A stretch of 64,000 nt of DNA from Dryococelus australis. Taxonomy: Eukaryota > Arthropoda > Insecta > Phasmatodea > Phasmatidae. Shown in pieces: positions 1-10,050 of the stretch. The stretch covers positions 217,500,547 through 217,564,546 of the forward strand of contig CM056995.1 of NCBI GenBank assembly GCA_029891345.1. Reading direction: 5' to 3'. Numbering within the stretch: position 1 is the stretch's first letter; each line of letters starts with the position of its first letter. The notes beneath the pieces are model-generated. The model made no database searches and was not told where the DNA came from. It saw only the letters and a list, made by a program, of their open reading frames with translations. Both the position numbers and the translations under genes were made by a program.

Positions 1-205
1 ATGAGTGCCTTCTCGTAGCCTTGTTGAACTCAGCCACCACAGGGAACTTCATTTGAGGCGACTTTCTGATGGCCAGCCAGCAAGCCCTTATCCAACCACA
101 ACCTCTCACCGTGCATATGGTCCGACTGAACTACACCCTAATAGTCGCTGGAAAGATAGTATCACCCTGCACGTCCTTCATGTAACCAGATAACCAATTT
201 ACAAT

Positions 206-945
206 ATGAACGAACAAGGCATAGTGGAACCCTCAAATTCTCCCTACAATGTGTGCGTAGCATTCGTCCATAAAAAGACGGGGGTGTGCGGTATTGTGAC
301 AACTACAAAGATATTAATGACGTAACTCACTGTATTCCCCCCCCCCCTCCACTCCCCCGTTTCTTCATAGATCTTCAGGACATAGAGGATGCCGCCATAT
401 TTAGTACACTAGACTTACAATCTGGCTACTAGCAGATTGCAGTGCACCCAGAAAGTAGGAAGTATACAGCATTCACAACTCCTGATGGAGAAACATTAGA
501 ATTTAGAGTCATGTCCTTCGGACTAAAAAATGTGCCTGCGACCTTCCAACAACTAATGTCAGCAGAAGTATTGACTGGGTACATTGGAGAGTTCTGCTTT
601 GCCTATTTGGACAACGTCATCATGTACTGGAAGTCTTGGGAAGAACACTGCACCCACCTCCAACAAGTACTCAAAAGGCTTGATATGCATGGATTAACGT
701 GCAAGCTCACCAAAAGCCACTTTGGCAAAACAACCATCGAGTACCTAGGCCATGTATTGACACCAGAAGGAAACTTTCCACAACTGAAATCCATTCGAGC
801 AATTCCAGAAGCTGAGCGGCCACTCAGTAAAAAACAACTCTGCTGGTTTCTAGGCCTGTGTAATTGGCTGCAGAATTATGTGCCTAATATTGCTCAACTA
901 ATGGCCCCACTCCACCAACTATTACATAAGGAAGCATGTTAGAAG
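206..945 (+). pseudogene. Reverse transcriptase domain, gypsy-type, broken
   Basis: The translation carries reverse transcriptase landmarks. Near 206-270 is EQGIVEPSNSPY, typical of the entry to the RT palm. Around 480-540 is FRVMSFGLKN, close to the usual F-x-VMPFGLxNAP-type motif. At 600-640 is AYLDNVIMYWKSWEEH, the active-site YxDD region with the second Asp changed to Asn, which would abolish polymerase activity. LGHVLTPEG and FLGLCNWLQNYVPN follow in the expected order. A frameshift near 290 and an in-frame TAG near 430 break the N-terminal part; the longest open stretch is 442-942. The family assignment is firm, the inactivity is read directly, and the exact lineage cannot be decided. 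Confidence 0.88.
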
Positions 946-1024
946 TAGTCCGAAGGACATCAAAAGGCTTTTCTCGCGTTAAAAGAAAGTTTCGCCCACA
1001 CAGTTGCACTGACCTCAAGGGGAG

Positions 1025-1395
1025 GAACCCCTTATCCTTCAGACAGATGCCTGCCAAGATGGATTATGCGCTGTATTGTACCAGAAAGATGAGGAAAGTT
1101 GTCCCTTGATAATTGCATATGCCAGTACCTGTTTAAATGAAACAGAGAAGAAATACCACAGCAATGAACAGGAATGTCTGGCTGTGGTATGGGCCCTAAG
1201 GAAATATAGGTATATTTTGGAAGGCCGAAGTTTCCTCCTGTGGATTGACATTTGAGCACGCCAATGCCCCCGGGAGTCCAGTAACCATAGGGTCAAGCTC
1301 GGGCGGTGGGAAATGTTTCTTACAGAGTTTGACTTCTCTGTTCAACACTGCCCAGCACATTTAACTACCTCCTGGATGCTATTTTGCGGTTACCT
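1025..1395 (+). pseudogene. RNase H domain of gypsy-type pol, broken
   Basis: In the frame after the RT relic the translation reads LILQTDACQDGLCAVLYQK, then TEKKYHSNEQECLAVVWALR and KYRYILEG. These match the Ty3/gypsy RNase H signatures: the catalytic Asp in QTDAS-like context and the Glu in NEQE-x-LAVVWA. A stop codon follows FLLWID near 1255, and the frame changes again. RWEMFLTEFDFSVQHCPAH then matches the usual end of the domain, where the lost copy would have read through to an ADALSR-like motif. The domain would cut the RNA of the RNA:DNA hybrid during reverse transcription. It is dead here. Confidence 0.82.
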
Positions 1396-1479
1396 AATCT
1401 TGAGGAAGGTGTGATGCAGGAGAAGTGGGGTAAGCTAACTCCCCCACATAAGTACCACCGTAAGCCCCGCAGAGACCCT

Positions 1480-1860
1480 CTGCCTACAACAGTTACAACT
1501 TTCCCACGAAAAAGTTACACTTCATCAGCAACAGGACCCAAACCCGAACATTAGAAAACTTCATAAAGATCTCCCTCAGCACTATTGCCTAAAGGATAAC
1601 CTCATGTGGCCAAGAGTAGGACACCCTAGGGTTCCCTGGAAAATCTGGGTACCCGAAACCCTCTGGGCGGATCTCTGCCACCATTTCCATAATCACCCGC
1701 ATGCCCGGCACTAGGGAAACTCTACAAAGTATACAGTAGCGATGCCTCTGGGAGAGAATAAGCTGAGTTGTCCGGCAACATGTCTCCAATTGTGAGGACT
1801 GCTGCCGAGGCAAGGTTTACCCTTTATTTCACTCCCATACCATACCCCGACGACCAACCC
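1480..1860 (+). pseudogene. Integrase N-terminal zinc-binding region, broken
   Basis: After the RNase H relic, frames around 1500-1720 give text such as LPQHYCLKDNLMWPR, VPETLWADLCHHFHNHPHAR and a later fragment near NMSPIVRT. The spacing and the histidine-rich HNHPHARH resemble the HHCC zinc-binding module that opens gypsy integrases (L-x-x-x-HxxxxxGHxG type), with the Gly-Gly part altered. Cysteines expected further on are lost after a frameshift. No DDE catalytic core is visible before similarity stops near 1860. Position directly after RNase H supports the call; the sequence match alone is weak. Confidence 0.55.
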
Positions 1861-1870
1861 AGGCTTGTAA

Positions 1871-2080
1871 AAAGTAAAACAGTAAACGTGACCAAATAAA
1901 AAAGGTGTAAAAAATGGGTTCTTCTGTACTGTTTTTGTTTGAACACAGCCATTTATAACTGACATATATGCAGTAACTGGTACAGAAATAACAGTGTGTG
2001 GAATGATGTAAGCTGTTCACAGTTAACTGAATTCTTTTGAAATCCATGTTTAAAAACCATCACAGCCCCTACCAATAGAT
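1871..2080. other. Intronic sequence, no gene seen
   Basis: This AT-rich stretch lies between the gypsy relic and a dispersed repeat. No reading frame, RNA gene or terminal repeat could be supported. Confidence 0.5.
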
Positions 2081-2420
2081 ACTATTACAGGCATACTGAC
2101 TGGCATGTGCCCGGTGAAGTTGGTAACGACAGAGAGAAAATAGTTCCATTTCTTAACGTTGAATAAAAACTGTCAGGTAAGCATCAGTGAAAACTAAAAT
2201 TATTTTTTTCCCCCGGGTTTTTTAATGCATGTAAGTGTAAGAATCAGCAAATTTGTAAAATATTTACTTTTATTGCAGTTTCACTTTACCAGTGCATGAG
2301 TAAAGTGATCAGGCCCTTGGCAATGTTAATGTTACATATATATATGATGGAAGAATAACACAATGTGCATACAAGTGGGTCTTCAACAGGGCTTTCAGAA
2401 GTGCTCATTTTACTGTGAAC
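2080..2420. repeat. Dispersed repeat copy 1 (partner at 25655-25925)
   Basis: Segments shared in order with 25655-25925 include GAAGTTGGTAACGA versus TAAGTTGGTAACGA, the TTTACTTTTAT...CAGTTTCACTT block, and CAGGGCTTTCAGAAGTGCTC versus CAGGGCTTTCAAAAGTACTC, followed in both by ATTTTACTGTGA. Both copies have the same orientation. No coding potential or terminal repeat is visible, so the class is unknown. Confidence 0.65.
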
Positions 2421-2653
2421 AACATATAGATGCCATGATAACAAGGTAGTATGTCTTAAAGTTATCTAAAAAATTACACAATATCAAATCAGATAAAATA
2501 CTTGTACCACGAGTTAAGAACAATTTACCAGGACAATTTATGTGTTTGTGTTCAGCTAGCAAAATTATGTGGCATGCAGCACTGAGAGCTGGTGGTGAGG
2601 ATTGGCATGAAAGGTTGTGGTGTATCATACAAAGAAGGTGATTGTGTGTGCAG

Positions 2654-2881
2654 GTGCTGAAGGCAGAGCAGGCTCGGTGGAAGGAGGAACAGTCCCGGCG
2701 TGAGGTAGAGGCCCGGGGAAAGGTATCCTCACTGGAGCAGCAGCTACAGAAGCAGCGGGAGCGCTCATTGGCACTCCTCGAGGAGAAGGAGCAGGAGATT
2801 CGCACCCTCAAGGAGTCCTTCCACATGTTCCTGCCTGGCAGGAAGACCTCTTCAGCATCCAACAGCAGCCAAACTCCTGCG
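2654..2881 (+). CDS. GCC1: GRIP-domain golgin (GCC1-like), internal coiled-coil exon
   Basis: The exon encodes 76 residues in phase 0 at both ends, starting VLKAEQARWKEEQSRREVEA. The acceptor is TGTGTGTGCAG just before 2654 and the donor is GCG|GTACGT at 2882. Heptad-rich, charged text (QQLQKQRERSLALLEEKEQE) predicts a coiled coil and ends with the serine-rich linker SFHMFLPGRKTSSASNSSQT. GCC1/GCC88 is a peripheral trans-Golgi tether: a long coiled coil recruited by Arl1-GTP through a C-terminal GRIP domain. This exon joins in frame to 18895-19142. Earlier exons, with the N-terminus and promoter, lie left of the window. Assignment to GCC1 rather than another GRIP golgin rests mainly on the next two exons. 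Confidence 0.82.
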
Positions 2882-2889
2882 GTACGTCC

Positions 2890-4745
2890 CACTTCTCTCT
2901 CTACCATCTCATTTTACCTCTCCACCTCTGTCTCTCTCTTCACCCTCTGCCTCTGTCCCTCTCTACCCCATCTGCTTCTGTCCCTCTCTTCACCCTCTGC
3001 CTCTGTCCCTTTCTTCCCCCTCGGCCTCTGTTCCTCTCTTCCCCATCTGCCTCCATCTCTCTCTTCCCTCTCTCTCTCTCTTCCCTCTCTCTCTCTCTTC
3101 CCTCTCTCTCTTCCCTCCTTTTTGTGTCCCCCCTCTTCCTCTCTCTTCACTTTTTCTGTCTCTCCTCTTTGTCTCCTACTCCCTTTTTCAGGGATTGGGT
3201 GGTGTAGTGGCCAGACTACTCACTTCCCATTTACATGAACCGGGCTCGTAACCCTGCTAATTCACACACGCACCTGCACTTCGAACGTTTCAGTAATTCC
3301 CAGGCTAAGTGAGTTTCAAACCACTTACCGGCCCGCACGAACAAACACCTCTTGGATCTTCTGTTTCCCCCATCCCTTCACTACGGTGCTGCTCCACACT
3401 CACCTCAGTCACCCTTATTGGCTCTCAAGACCTCGCTGTTAAGAGCACCCAAATTTATTCACTCATTCACTCTTCCACCCCTTACTCCCTTTTACCCCAC
3501 CCAACTACTCCACTCCCTTCCCCCTTCCAACCCACTATTCTCCCTTCCACCCCTTCCAACAGCATCCCCTTTCCAACCCCATCCCCTCTTTAACTCCATA
3601 TCCCACTTACACCTCTGCCCCTCTTCCATAACCATCTCCCTCTTCCACCCCCATTACCATCTACCGTCTCCATCACTCTCTTCCTTTCCCGTCACCTTCC
3701 ACTCCCATCCTCTCCTCCCAATTCCTTCCTTTCCTTCCACTCCCATTGCCCTCTTCTATCCCTGCTCTCCTCTTCCGCTCTTTCCCCCCATTCCGTCCTT
3801 TCCTTTTCTTCTGCCCCATCCCCCTCTTTACCCACCATCCCCCTCTACCAACCCCTTGTCCCCCCTCTTCCAACCCCTCATCCCCCTCTTTCAAGCCCTC
3901 GCCTCCTCTTCCACCCCATCCCCTCTTCCACACTATCATCCTCTTCCACCTCCATCTGCCTATTCCACTCTCATTCCTCTCTTATACTTAAGTCTCCCTC
4001 CAGTCTTATCTCCCCTTGCACTCCCACCACCATCCCTTCCATTTCTGTTACCCCTTCAACTCCTACCCCCATTCCATTCCTGCCTGCTCTTCCACCCCGA
4101 TTCCCCTCTTCCACACCTGTCGTCCTCTTACATCCCTTTCTCCCCCTTCCACCCTCCCTTATCCTCATTCAACCATTCCCTTCCCTCCATCACTCCTTTC
4201 TCCCCTGCCACAAATCCCTTTTCCCCCTTACATTATTCCCTTCCCCCCTTTGGCTCCCATCCCATCTTCCACTCCCTCCCCCATCCACTCCATTCCCTCT
4301 CTTCCCCCCTATGCCACTACCATCCTCCCTCCTATCCCCTACCCCCTTCCACTCACAACCCGCTCTTGCACTCCCATCTCCCCTTTTCCACTCCCTCCCC
4401 ATTCCATTCCCTTCTATTTCTTTCATTCCTATCCCCCTCTTACACTCTCTCCCCCTTCTTTCACTCTCTTATTCTTCTTACTCTTCCTTTCACCTCTTAT
4501 ACTCCCCCTCTTACTACCTCTTCCCAATCTTATACTCCTCCCTCTTACTACCTCTTCCCAATCTTATACTCCTCCCTCTTACACTCTCCTTTCTCGTTTT
4601 CCTTTCCTTTTCCACTCGCCTCTCCATTTCCGTTTATGCCCCGTATCCCCTTCTTCTTTTTCTGCCCCTTTCTCTCAATTTTCTCTCTATCTCTCTCCCT
4701 CTCATCCTACTTTTTCCTCTTTTACTCTTTCCCTTTTTCTTCGCC
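2890..4745 (+). repeat. Polypyrimidine (C/T-rich) minisatellite tract, about 1.8 kb
   Basis: The + strand is almost pure C and T with scattered A from just after the exon donor to about 4745, interrupted by a SINE-like block at 3191-3345. The left part (2935-3060) repeats CCTCTGCCTCTGTCCCT-like units of about 30 bp. The right part is built of CTTCCACYCC and CCCTCTT variants, with a clear 34-bp direct duplication starting at 4508 and 4542. All long open frames here (for example 3352-4749) are low-complexity Ser/Pro/Leu translations and are not genes. Confidence 0.9.
3191..3345 (+). mobile_element. tRNA-derived SINE-like insertion
   Basis: A block of normal base composition interrupts the polypyrimidine tract. 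TGGTGTAGTGGC at 3200-3211 fits an RNA polymerase III A box, and GGCTCGTAACC at 3243-3253 resembles a B box (consensus GGTTCGANTCC), with 31 bases between them as in a tRNA head. A downstream body runs to about 3345. No poly(A) tail or target duplication could be fixed because the flanks are low complexity. Confidence 0.55.
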
Positions 4746-5640
4746 TTAGTAGTGAGTGTAACTGGGTGCTTCTTTTCTGCACAACTTGTCCTTTGTAAGC
4801 CCTTTTCAGATCAACCTTTGATGAAAATTACTGTTGAATAACTTTACATACAGTAAAATTCTGTTAAGAATTTTTTGAGTGAACTGAAAAAATTATACTT
4901 ATTAACCAGGAAAACTTCTTAAAAGGGTCAAATTACACATGTGCGTTTAGATAAGGTGCAAATTTAGTTAACTTATTATGCAGGAAAACTTCTTAAGTGG
5001 GAACTTCTTAACAGGGTTTCTCTGTATTTCTATAGACTTGCTGATTGACATGTTCCGAGTAAAGTTGACAACTAATTATGAAAGTAGTTCTACAATGTTT
5101 AACTTTATAAATTTATAAACATTAAAATAATTGATTTTGTTGTCTTTTTTTATTTTGTACACAATACAGTTATAAATATTTGGCATGTTGTTTCCAACAG
5201 TTTGTTTTGAACATCACATAAGTATCATTGGTTCATAGGGAAAGTTAATTTTGCATGTGGTAGGAGGATGAAAGATTGCTGGAAAGATCACAAGCAGAGC
5301 TTGTATGAGTTAACTGCAAATAGTCCATACAAAGTTTTTGACTTAGTAGGGTATAGTGTCTGCTTATAGTGTTCAGTTATATACAGTATTTCAGTGTGTA
5401 TAGGCCGCCCATTTTTACAAAAAAATGACTACAATAGTGGGTTGCGGCTTATTTAGGAGATATTAGATTTTAAAAAAAATTTACCCCAAAACATGTTAAG
5501 CAATTTGTCAACATACTGACACTTGTTGCCCTAGAGAATTAACGACACCGTCAATGTGGTTTATGTGCGCTAGGTCAGGCGCACTCTGGTAATAACTGGA
5601 GTTACACTTTTGGGTTAGGTTTTTGGCTTGAAATTAGTAC
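4746..5640. other. Intronic sequence with a small local repeat
   Basis: No gene is seen. AGGAAAACTTCTTAA occurs twice between 4905 and 5000, with a further ACTTCTTAACAGGG, so a short element or local duplication is present. The remainder is AT-rich intron. Confidence 0.5.
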
Positions 5641-6649
5641 TGGTTGTGTCGGTTGGCGACTGGATATAAAGTCAACTACAGCTGGAACTTGGAACACTAG
5701 CTCGCTTTGGTATACCTGTCTTACCAGGGACTGCTTCGGTCACTGAAGTGGAAACTGTTGCTGGCTGGCTGGAACTGGCAACTCTTGGAGAGGGGTGGTG
5801 TGCGGTTGTACTGTGCTGACCAACACAGTACTTTAGATTCCACTTCGTTGCTTTACTGCTCCAGAACAAGGGGTCGGCTACCCCATACCTGGCTTCTGTG
5901 CCCGCTAACAGAGCATGGACAATGGGATGGTAATCATAGACTAGGTGAATATGTGTAGGGAAATAAACAAACACATAAACTGGAGACGAAGGCCTCTCCA
6001 GTTGACAGGCAGCCTGACCTCTCGCCCGTCTGTCTGCTAAGTGGTAGAAGGGTCAGATATACACACTCGCTTGGTGGTGGTATAGGCTGCCTTTTGCTCC
6101 TTTCTTGGTGAGCCATGTCTTTTCCTAAAAGGCATAGAGGTCTTGTCGACACTTAAGTACACTCTCAATCTATGGGAACTCGAGACAGATCCCTAGCTAA
6201 GTGTAAAGCCAGTAGTGGTTGATGATGTGAGCTCGGTACCCTAATCAGTTCCACACCACTGGCGAGCAAACCTAGGGCGATGAGCCATGTGGGCCGTCAT
6301 TCTACCACTATTAGTTGAGGTCGCAACAGATGTTAGGCCTTCAGACCCAGGCATATACTCCTTCCAGCACCATAAGCACTCGGTAGCAGTACAATCTGAG
6401 CTGACTGTCTCGCCCCTTGTGGATGTGTGCTGGTGGTTGTGGCTCTATCTTTCTATTCACATAAGTTTCTAGAACAGGTGGCCGTCGACTGACTGGTGTG
6501 TATGTATGACATACAGCTTCCTGAAGGGAATCTGCAATCCTATTCTAAACAACACCCGGGCTCGGTTGACGTCATACGATAATATATTTTCTAGTGATCG
6601 TAAGAAATATATCTAAAATAGAAACACTCAGTGATATGAACAAAATATA

Positions 6650-6655
6650 TTTATT
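6650..6655 (-). terminator. Poly(A) signal AATAAA in family B LTR copy 1
   Basis: The minus strand reads AATAAA. The equivalent position in copies 2 and 3 keeps the motif (8894-8899 and 49431-49436). Confidence 0.45.
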
Positions 6656-7180
6656 AAGAATAATAAATACAGTGAAGCATGCTACCGCCTAACCATGCAT
6701 AGTGTGATGTGGAAGTAACCTATGGTAAACAGGTGTAGGAGACCTGCTCCTAGACTAAACAAGATGGCGGATGACTTGGAGGGTCTGAAAATAGCTTGGT
6801 CACAGCTACTCTAACCAAGGGAAGTCTAGAAGAGACTTTACAAAAAGGGACCACTACTTTTAAGGGCAGTGGGTGTAGTTATCTCTACCAGCAAGTAGAG
6901 GTGGTTACTGAATCAGGAGGAACTGCAACAGAAGGTGTGATGGTGTCTGCAGGCTTTATTGAAGGAGAGCGTCTCGAAGATGCAGATGGTGGTAGACATC
7001 AATGGGGCTTCGGGTAGCTAGTGGTAGAGGCTGCAGAAACCTCTGGTAACTGGTGGTGTTAGCCACTGGTGGCTGCTGAAGATCTAGAAGACCATGTAAT
7101 CAGTAGAGAGCTCCAGCACACAAAGTGTTGGGACGAGCTACTGGAGAAGGAAATAACTCCCAACCTCGGGTGTGCACAGT

Positions 7181-7188
7181 CTTATATA
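7181..7188 (-). promoter_or_regulatory. TATA box of family B LTR copy 1
   Basis: The minus strand reads CACTATATAAGACTG. The family member at 49773 has CACTATATAAGTTTG at the same place, so the box is conserved between copies. Confidence 0.55.
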
Positions 7189-7440
7189 GTGCTCTCGGCC
7201 TTGGGCTAATGATGTCAACGGGCGCAGGGGTAAATCCCCTGTGCTCTGCTTCCTTTATTCTGGGCGCCTCATGACAGTTGTGGGGCGCTTCGTGGCAGTT
7301 GTGGTGGCTCGTGACAGAGTGTGGGTCGCTTCGTGATAGTCTGCCCTAGTGAGTCAGTACACTTTGGGGAGGCTGGTGTGAGAGGTGTCACGTCGCTTCG
7401 CAAGTGTTGGCTTTGCAGTTCTCAGCAGGGGGGGGGGGGG

Positions 7441-8108
7441 TGTCGTGCTTCTTGATTGCTTTTACAACCTTATATTCACATATTTAGGATCTTCTTCCAA
7501 GGTACTGGCGATCTAAGGACACTCATGAAAGATGTTATCGGGTTTTGATCCTTCCTTGGATTATGTAAAAATATGTGAGGTTGATGAGTCGTAATCATTT
7601 ATTAAATATGATCCAGGCCGGTTATTCCACACCCACATCTCCCAGTCTTTCATTAAAGTTTCTGTCATCCAACTTCTATCTTGTACACTCACATGTACAC
7701 GATGCAAGACCTTTCCTTATGGCAGTGTTTTTCGCTTGAAAATTTGACACATGACACCCTGAGGCTGGTGGAGGAACGTCACCACGTCTAAAGGTGTTTT
7801 TGGTGAGTGTTAGGTCAGGCACACCTGGTGGCGGGCTTTTGTCTCTAATCTTTACGTGGTACTGGAGCGCGTCCAGTGTAAAGTACTGGCCTAGTAGCTT
7901 TGCTACAGGACACAAAGTCTGGTTCAGTGAGAACTATTTTGCGCTTAGGCGGGTTTTCTCTGGGTGGTATACCTGGACGATGCGTAACCTGTGGAGGCTG
8001 CTGTACCTGTGTCAATTAACACTGGCATGAGTTGGAACTGGGTAGGTTAGAGTGCAGGCACTCGTAGGTGTTGTTGGTCGCGGGGGTTGGTTCCGCATGC
8101 TCAATTCC
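7441..8108 (-). other. Decayed coding-like sequence downstream of a gag-like relic
   Basis: The minus-strand frame continuing from 8109-8390 gives proline- and threonine-rich text (for example TQVQQPPQVTHRPGIPP) with several stops. It looks like the degraded disordered tail of the same gag-like protein. Left of about 7700 nothing is recognised. Confidence 0.3.
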
Positions 8109-8390
8109 CTAAAAGCATGGGTTTGCGATCCTCAAGGACTTGTCCTGTCCACTAAAGTTGGCGGCGAGCACAGGGTGTGTTTCCTCCTTACGGTGAGTGG
8201 GAGCTTTAAAGAGGTCCTTGGGAATCTCTGGCATGGTTGGTCTCTGTAGATGATACAATGCTTGGGCCCGTTCCCTTGGCAAGAGGTGCGCAAGTGCAAC
8301 GAGGAAGGGGTTAAGTTTCTGCTGATGCCCAGAGGCAATGAGTGCCTGTTTAATCCTCTCTCGGATACCATTCCGACGGGAGTAGGGCAT
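8109..8390 (-). pseudogene. Gag-like protein fragment (shared domain with 40806-40991)
   Basis: The minus-strand frame begins MPYSRRNGIRERIKQALIAS and contains FLVALAHLLPRERAQALYHL. A second copy on the + strand at 40806-40991 reads ERVRQTLLVS and YLVKQLASLSPQEQAQALRH in the same order, so about 60 residues are conserved: ERxxQxLxxSG, then PxLVxxLAxLxPxExAQALxHLQ, then LFxxP. I do not recognise a named family. The frame starts about 70 bases after the end of a minus-strand LTR-like unit, where Gag is normally encoded, so a Gag N-terminal (matrix/capsid-like) role is inferred. The frame ends at a stop after NPCF and continues degraded to the left. Confidence 0.55.
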
Positions 8391-8459
8391 GAGGACATAA
8401 TCACACTATCACGTCCGTGGAAGGGGGAGCAGGTGACGTGATGTCCTGTATGGGTGCAC

Positions 8460-9615
8460 AACTATGTACAGCGTCTGCCAACTGAGTGTGATATCCGTAT
8501 CCCAGTACCAGTACTCAGCGCCAAAACGCGCTTAATACTGAGAGTCAGGTCTCACTGGCAGACAGTCTCAGCACGTGGCTGAGTGCCTCAAGAGGGACAG
8601 TCTTCCCAACCCATGAAACACTCCCTCCAGTTCAAGGAGCACAGTAGAGAGAATGAGCACCAAGCTGACAAGCTGTCCTCAAGGGGCGGAGTACCTTGTG
8701 TGGAGGCTCCACCGTTCTATACACCATGGCGAACAGAAAAGGTGGCCGTCCAGAATGCTTGTGGTTACTCTAATGGAAAAATTCGATTCTGAGTAAAATC
8801 CTTGATCACCTGCTATCCCTTGAACGAACCTGAAATCCACTAGAATAGGAATTACACTACGGGAAAGATATCCTTGAGTTGGTAAAATATATGTTTATTT
8901 CTACAACAGAAATAAACATGATGGCGTCAAACTACCTTCTAACATCAGCAGGAGCTTATGGAAACTTGACCTACGCTGAGCCAGGTGAAGGCAACCTGGT
9001 CCTAGGCTAACAATAGCAGGCTAGACAAGCGTTATACTACTAACATAAACTGGTACTACTCTATTTGTGTTGCCCAGAAGGAGCTGCAGTGTCTGGTGTG
9101 TAGATGACGTTGGTGATGATAAGGAATCTTTGGTACAGAATGCGTTGAAGATTAGGCTTGGTATTGGTAAGGTATCTTCAGCAAGAATGCGGTGAAGACA
9201 AGGTAGTTGGCGATAATCTCCAGCAACAAATTGTGGTGGAGACCAGGGAGCTTATTATTCTTTCGGCATGAGCGTGTTGTGAAGGAACGGAACAGACTGA
9301 ATGGCATTTAAGGGTTGCGGCCTTCTATTTATTCTCTGGCTAGCGCACCCTGGCTGGAGTTGTGAGTGGTAAGCATGCCATAGATCCTCTTGGCGTGTGA
9401 CGTCAGTAGCCGGCACTGGATCCTGGTTCATGTCTCAGTGATCGTACTAGTAGTGTCATATGGCGGTGCACTACTGTATTCTAATGAGCTCAATGCATAA
9501 CTCCAGTGGCTCAGCCTGTGCATAATGCAATCTGACATGAAGTGTCCGTTCTTTGCCTTGGGTAAAAAGTACAATATCTGACGTCTCGTGATGCGTGGTA
9601 ACAATTGATCTCCGT
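8460..9615 (-). mobile_element. LTR-like unit, family B copy 2
   Basis: Similar to family B copies 1 and 3: GGTGGCCGTCC, AATAAA on the minus strand near 8894, and GGCAACCTGGTCCTAGG versus GGCGACCTGGTCCTAGG in copy 3. On the minus strand a TATA-like GAATAAATAGA lies near 9324-9334. The minus-strand start may be TGTTACCACGCATC near 9606, which resembles TGTTACGTGCTG at 63793. A gag-like relic (8109-8390) follows directly. Confidence 0.5.
8894..8899 (-). terminator. Poly(A) signal AATAAA in family B LTR copy 2
   Basis: The minus strand reads AATAAACATATATTT, matching AATAAACATAATTTT in copy 3 at 49431. Confidence 0.45.
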
Positions 9616-9726
9616 AGAATCAAGCTGTAAGGCATGCTCGCTGATGAGACAAAGTTCTTTATTCACATGAGTACAGACCTGTCAGGAGGAAGCTGAAATT
9701 GATATACATCAAAAAGAACAGTTGTT

Positions 9727-10050
9727 TTGACATATATACCTTCTGGAAGGAGAGGAAGGCTGTGTGAGAAATATTACGTGCACCCTCATCCCCACTTACG
9801 GAACCTCCTCCTCACACCAAAACCCCATTCCATAGACGAGCTCTTGGAACGAGTGAGGGAGATTGAGAGAAACAACAAAGAGCTTGAGATAAACGACAGG
9901 CCGGTGCGAGCCGCCACCAGCCGTCACCAAGGTCATTGCTTCTCCTCTCTCCCCACACAGCTGATGGCTCGTGCGCCGCTCCCTCCTCTCAACACCCCTC
10001 CGCCCCCTTGTTGGTTCTGCTCAGGGCGGTATTACCACAGAGATTCCTAA
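9727..10050 (+). pseudogene. Gag fragment of an LTR retrotransposon (capsid end and zinc knuckle)
   Basis: The translation includes YVHPHPHLRNLLLTPKPHSI, then DELLERVREIERNNKEL and, at the C-terminal end, PCWFCSGRYYHRDS. The first part matches the minus-strand Gag at 35669-35965 (MRKLLITSWPQTIKELVDSA), a typical capsid C-terminal helix. The last part is a CCHC zinc knuckle of the C-x2-C-x3-H-x4-C type with His changed to Tyr and the final Cys to Ser, so zinc binding is probably lost. It starts just right of a minus-strand LTR, so this is a separate, truncated insertion on the + strand. The N-terminal half of Gag is missing. Confidence 0.68.

Larger units (their letters stand above)
1..1870 (+). 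mobile_element. Decayed Ty3/gypsy-type retrotransposon, pol fragment
   Basis: This is a relic of a Ty3/gypsy-type pol region. Successive frames give reverse transcriptase, RNase H and the zinc-binding start of integrase in the canonical Ty3/gypsy order. Several frameshifts and stops separate the pieces, so it cannot make protein. No LTR is seen on the right side, where similarity ends near 1870, and the left end runs off the window. It lies in an intron of the GRIP golgin gene in the same orientation as the gene. The first 190 bases give no recognisable domain and are included only because the homology appears to continue leftwards. Confidence 0.8.
5640..7440 (-). mobile_element. LTR-retroelement LTR and leader, family B copy 1
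   Basis: This unit is similar to 8460-9615 and 48600-50000 in the same orientation. Shared marks are TGGTTGTGGCTCT followed by TTTC (6433 and 49211), the GGCGGCCGTC/GGTGGCCGTC block, a TTTATT...AATAAA zone, GACCTG(C/G)TCCTAG and GTCTAGAAGAGAC. Read on the minus strand there is a TATA box near 7181 followed some 530 bases later by AATAAA near 6650, the usual U3-R order of an LTR. The segment 5640-6160 beyond it should be leader or gag. A minus-strand frame there (5672-5974) is not recognised. Boundaries are approximate and no target duplication was found. Confidence 0.5.

Noticed and set aside
3352-4841. 465- and 260-codon + strand frames rich in Ser, Pro and Leu
   Set aside because: They lie entirely in the polypyrimidine tract; three frames are open at once, which is a base-composition effect.
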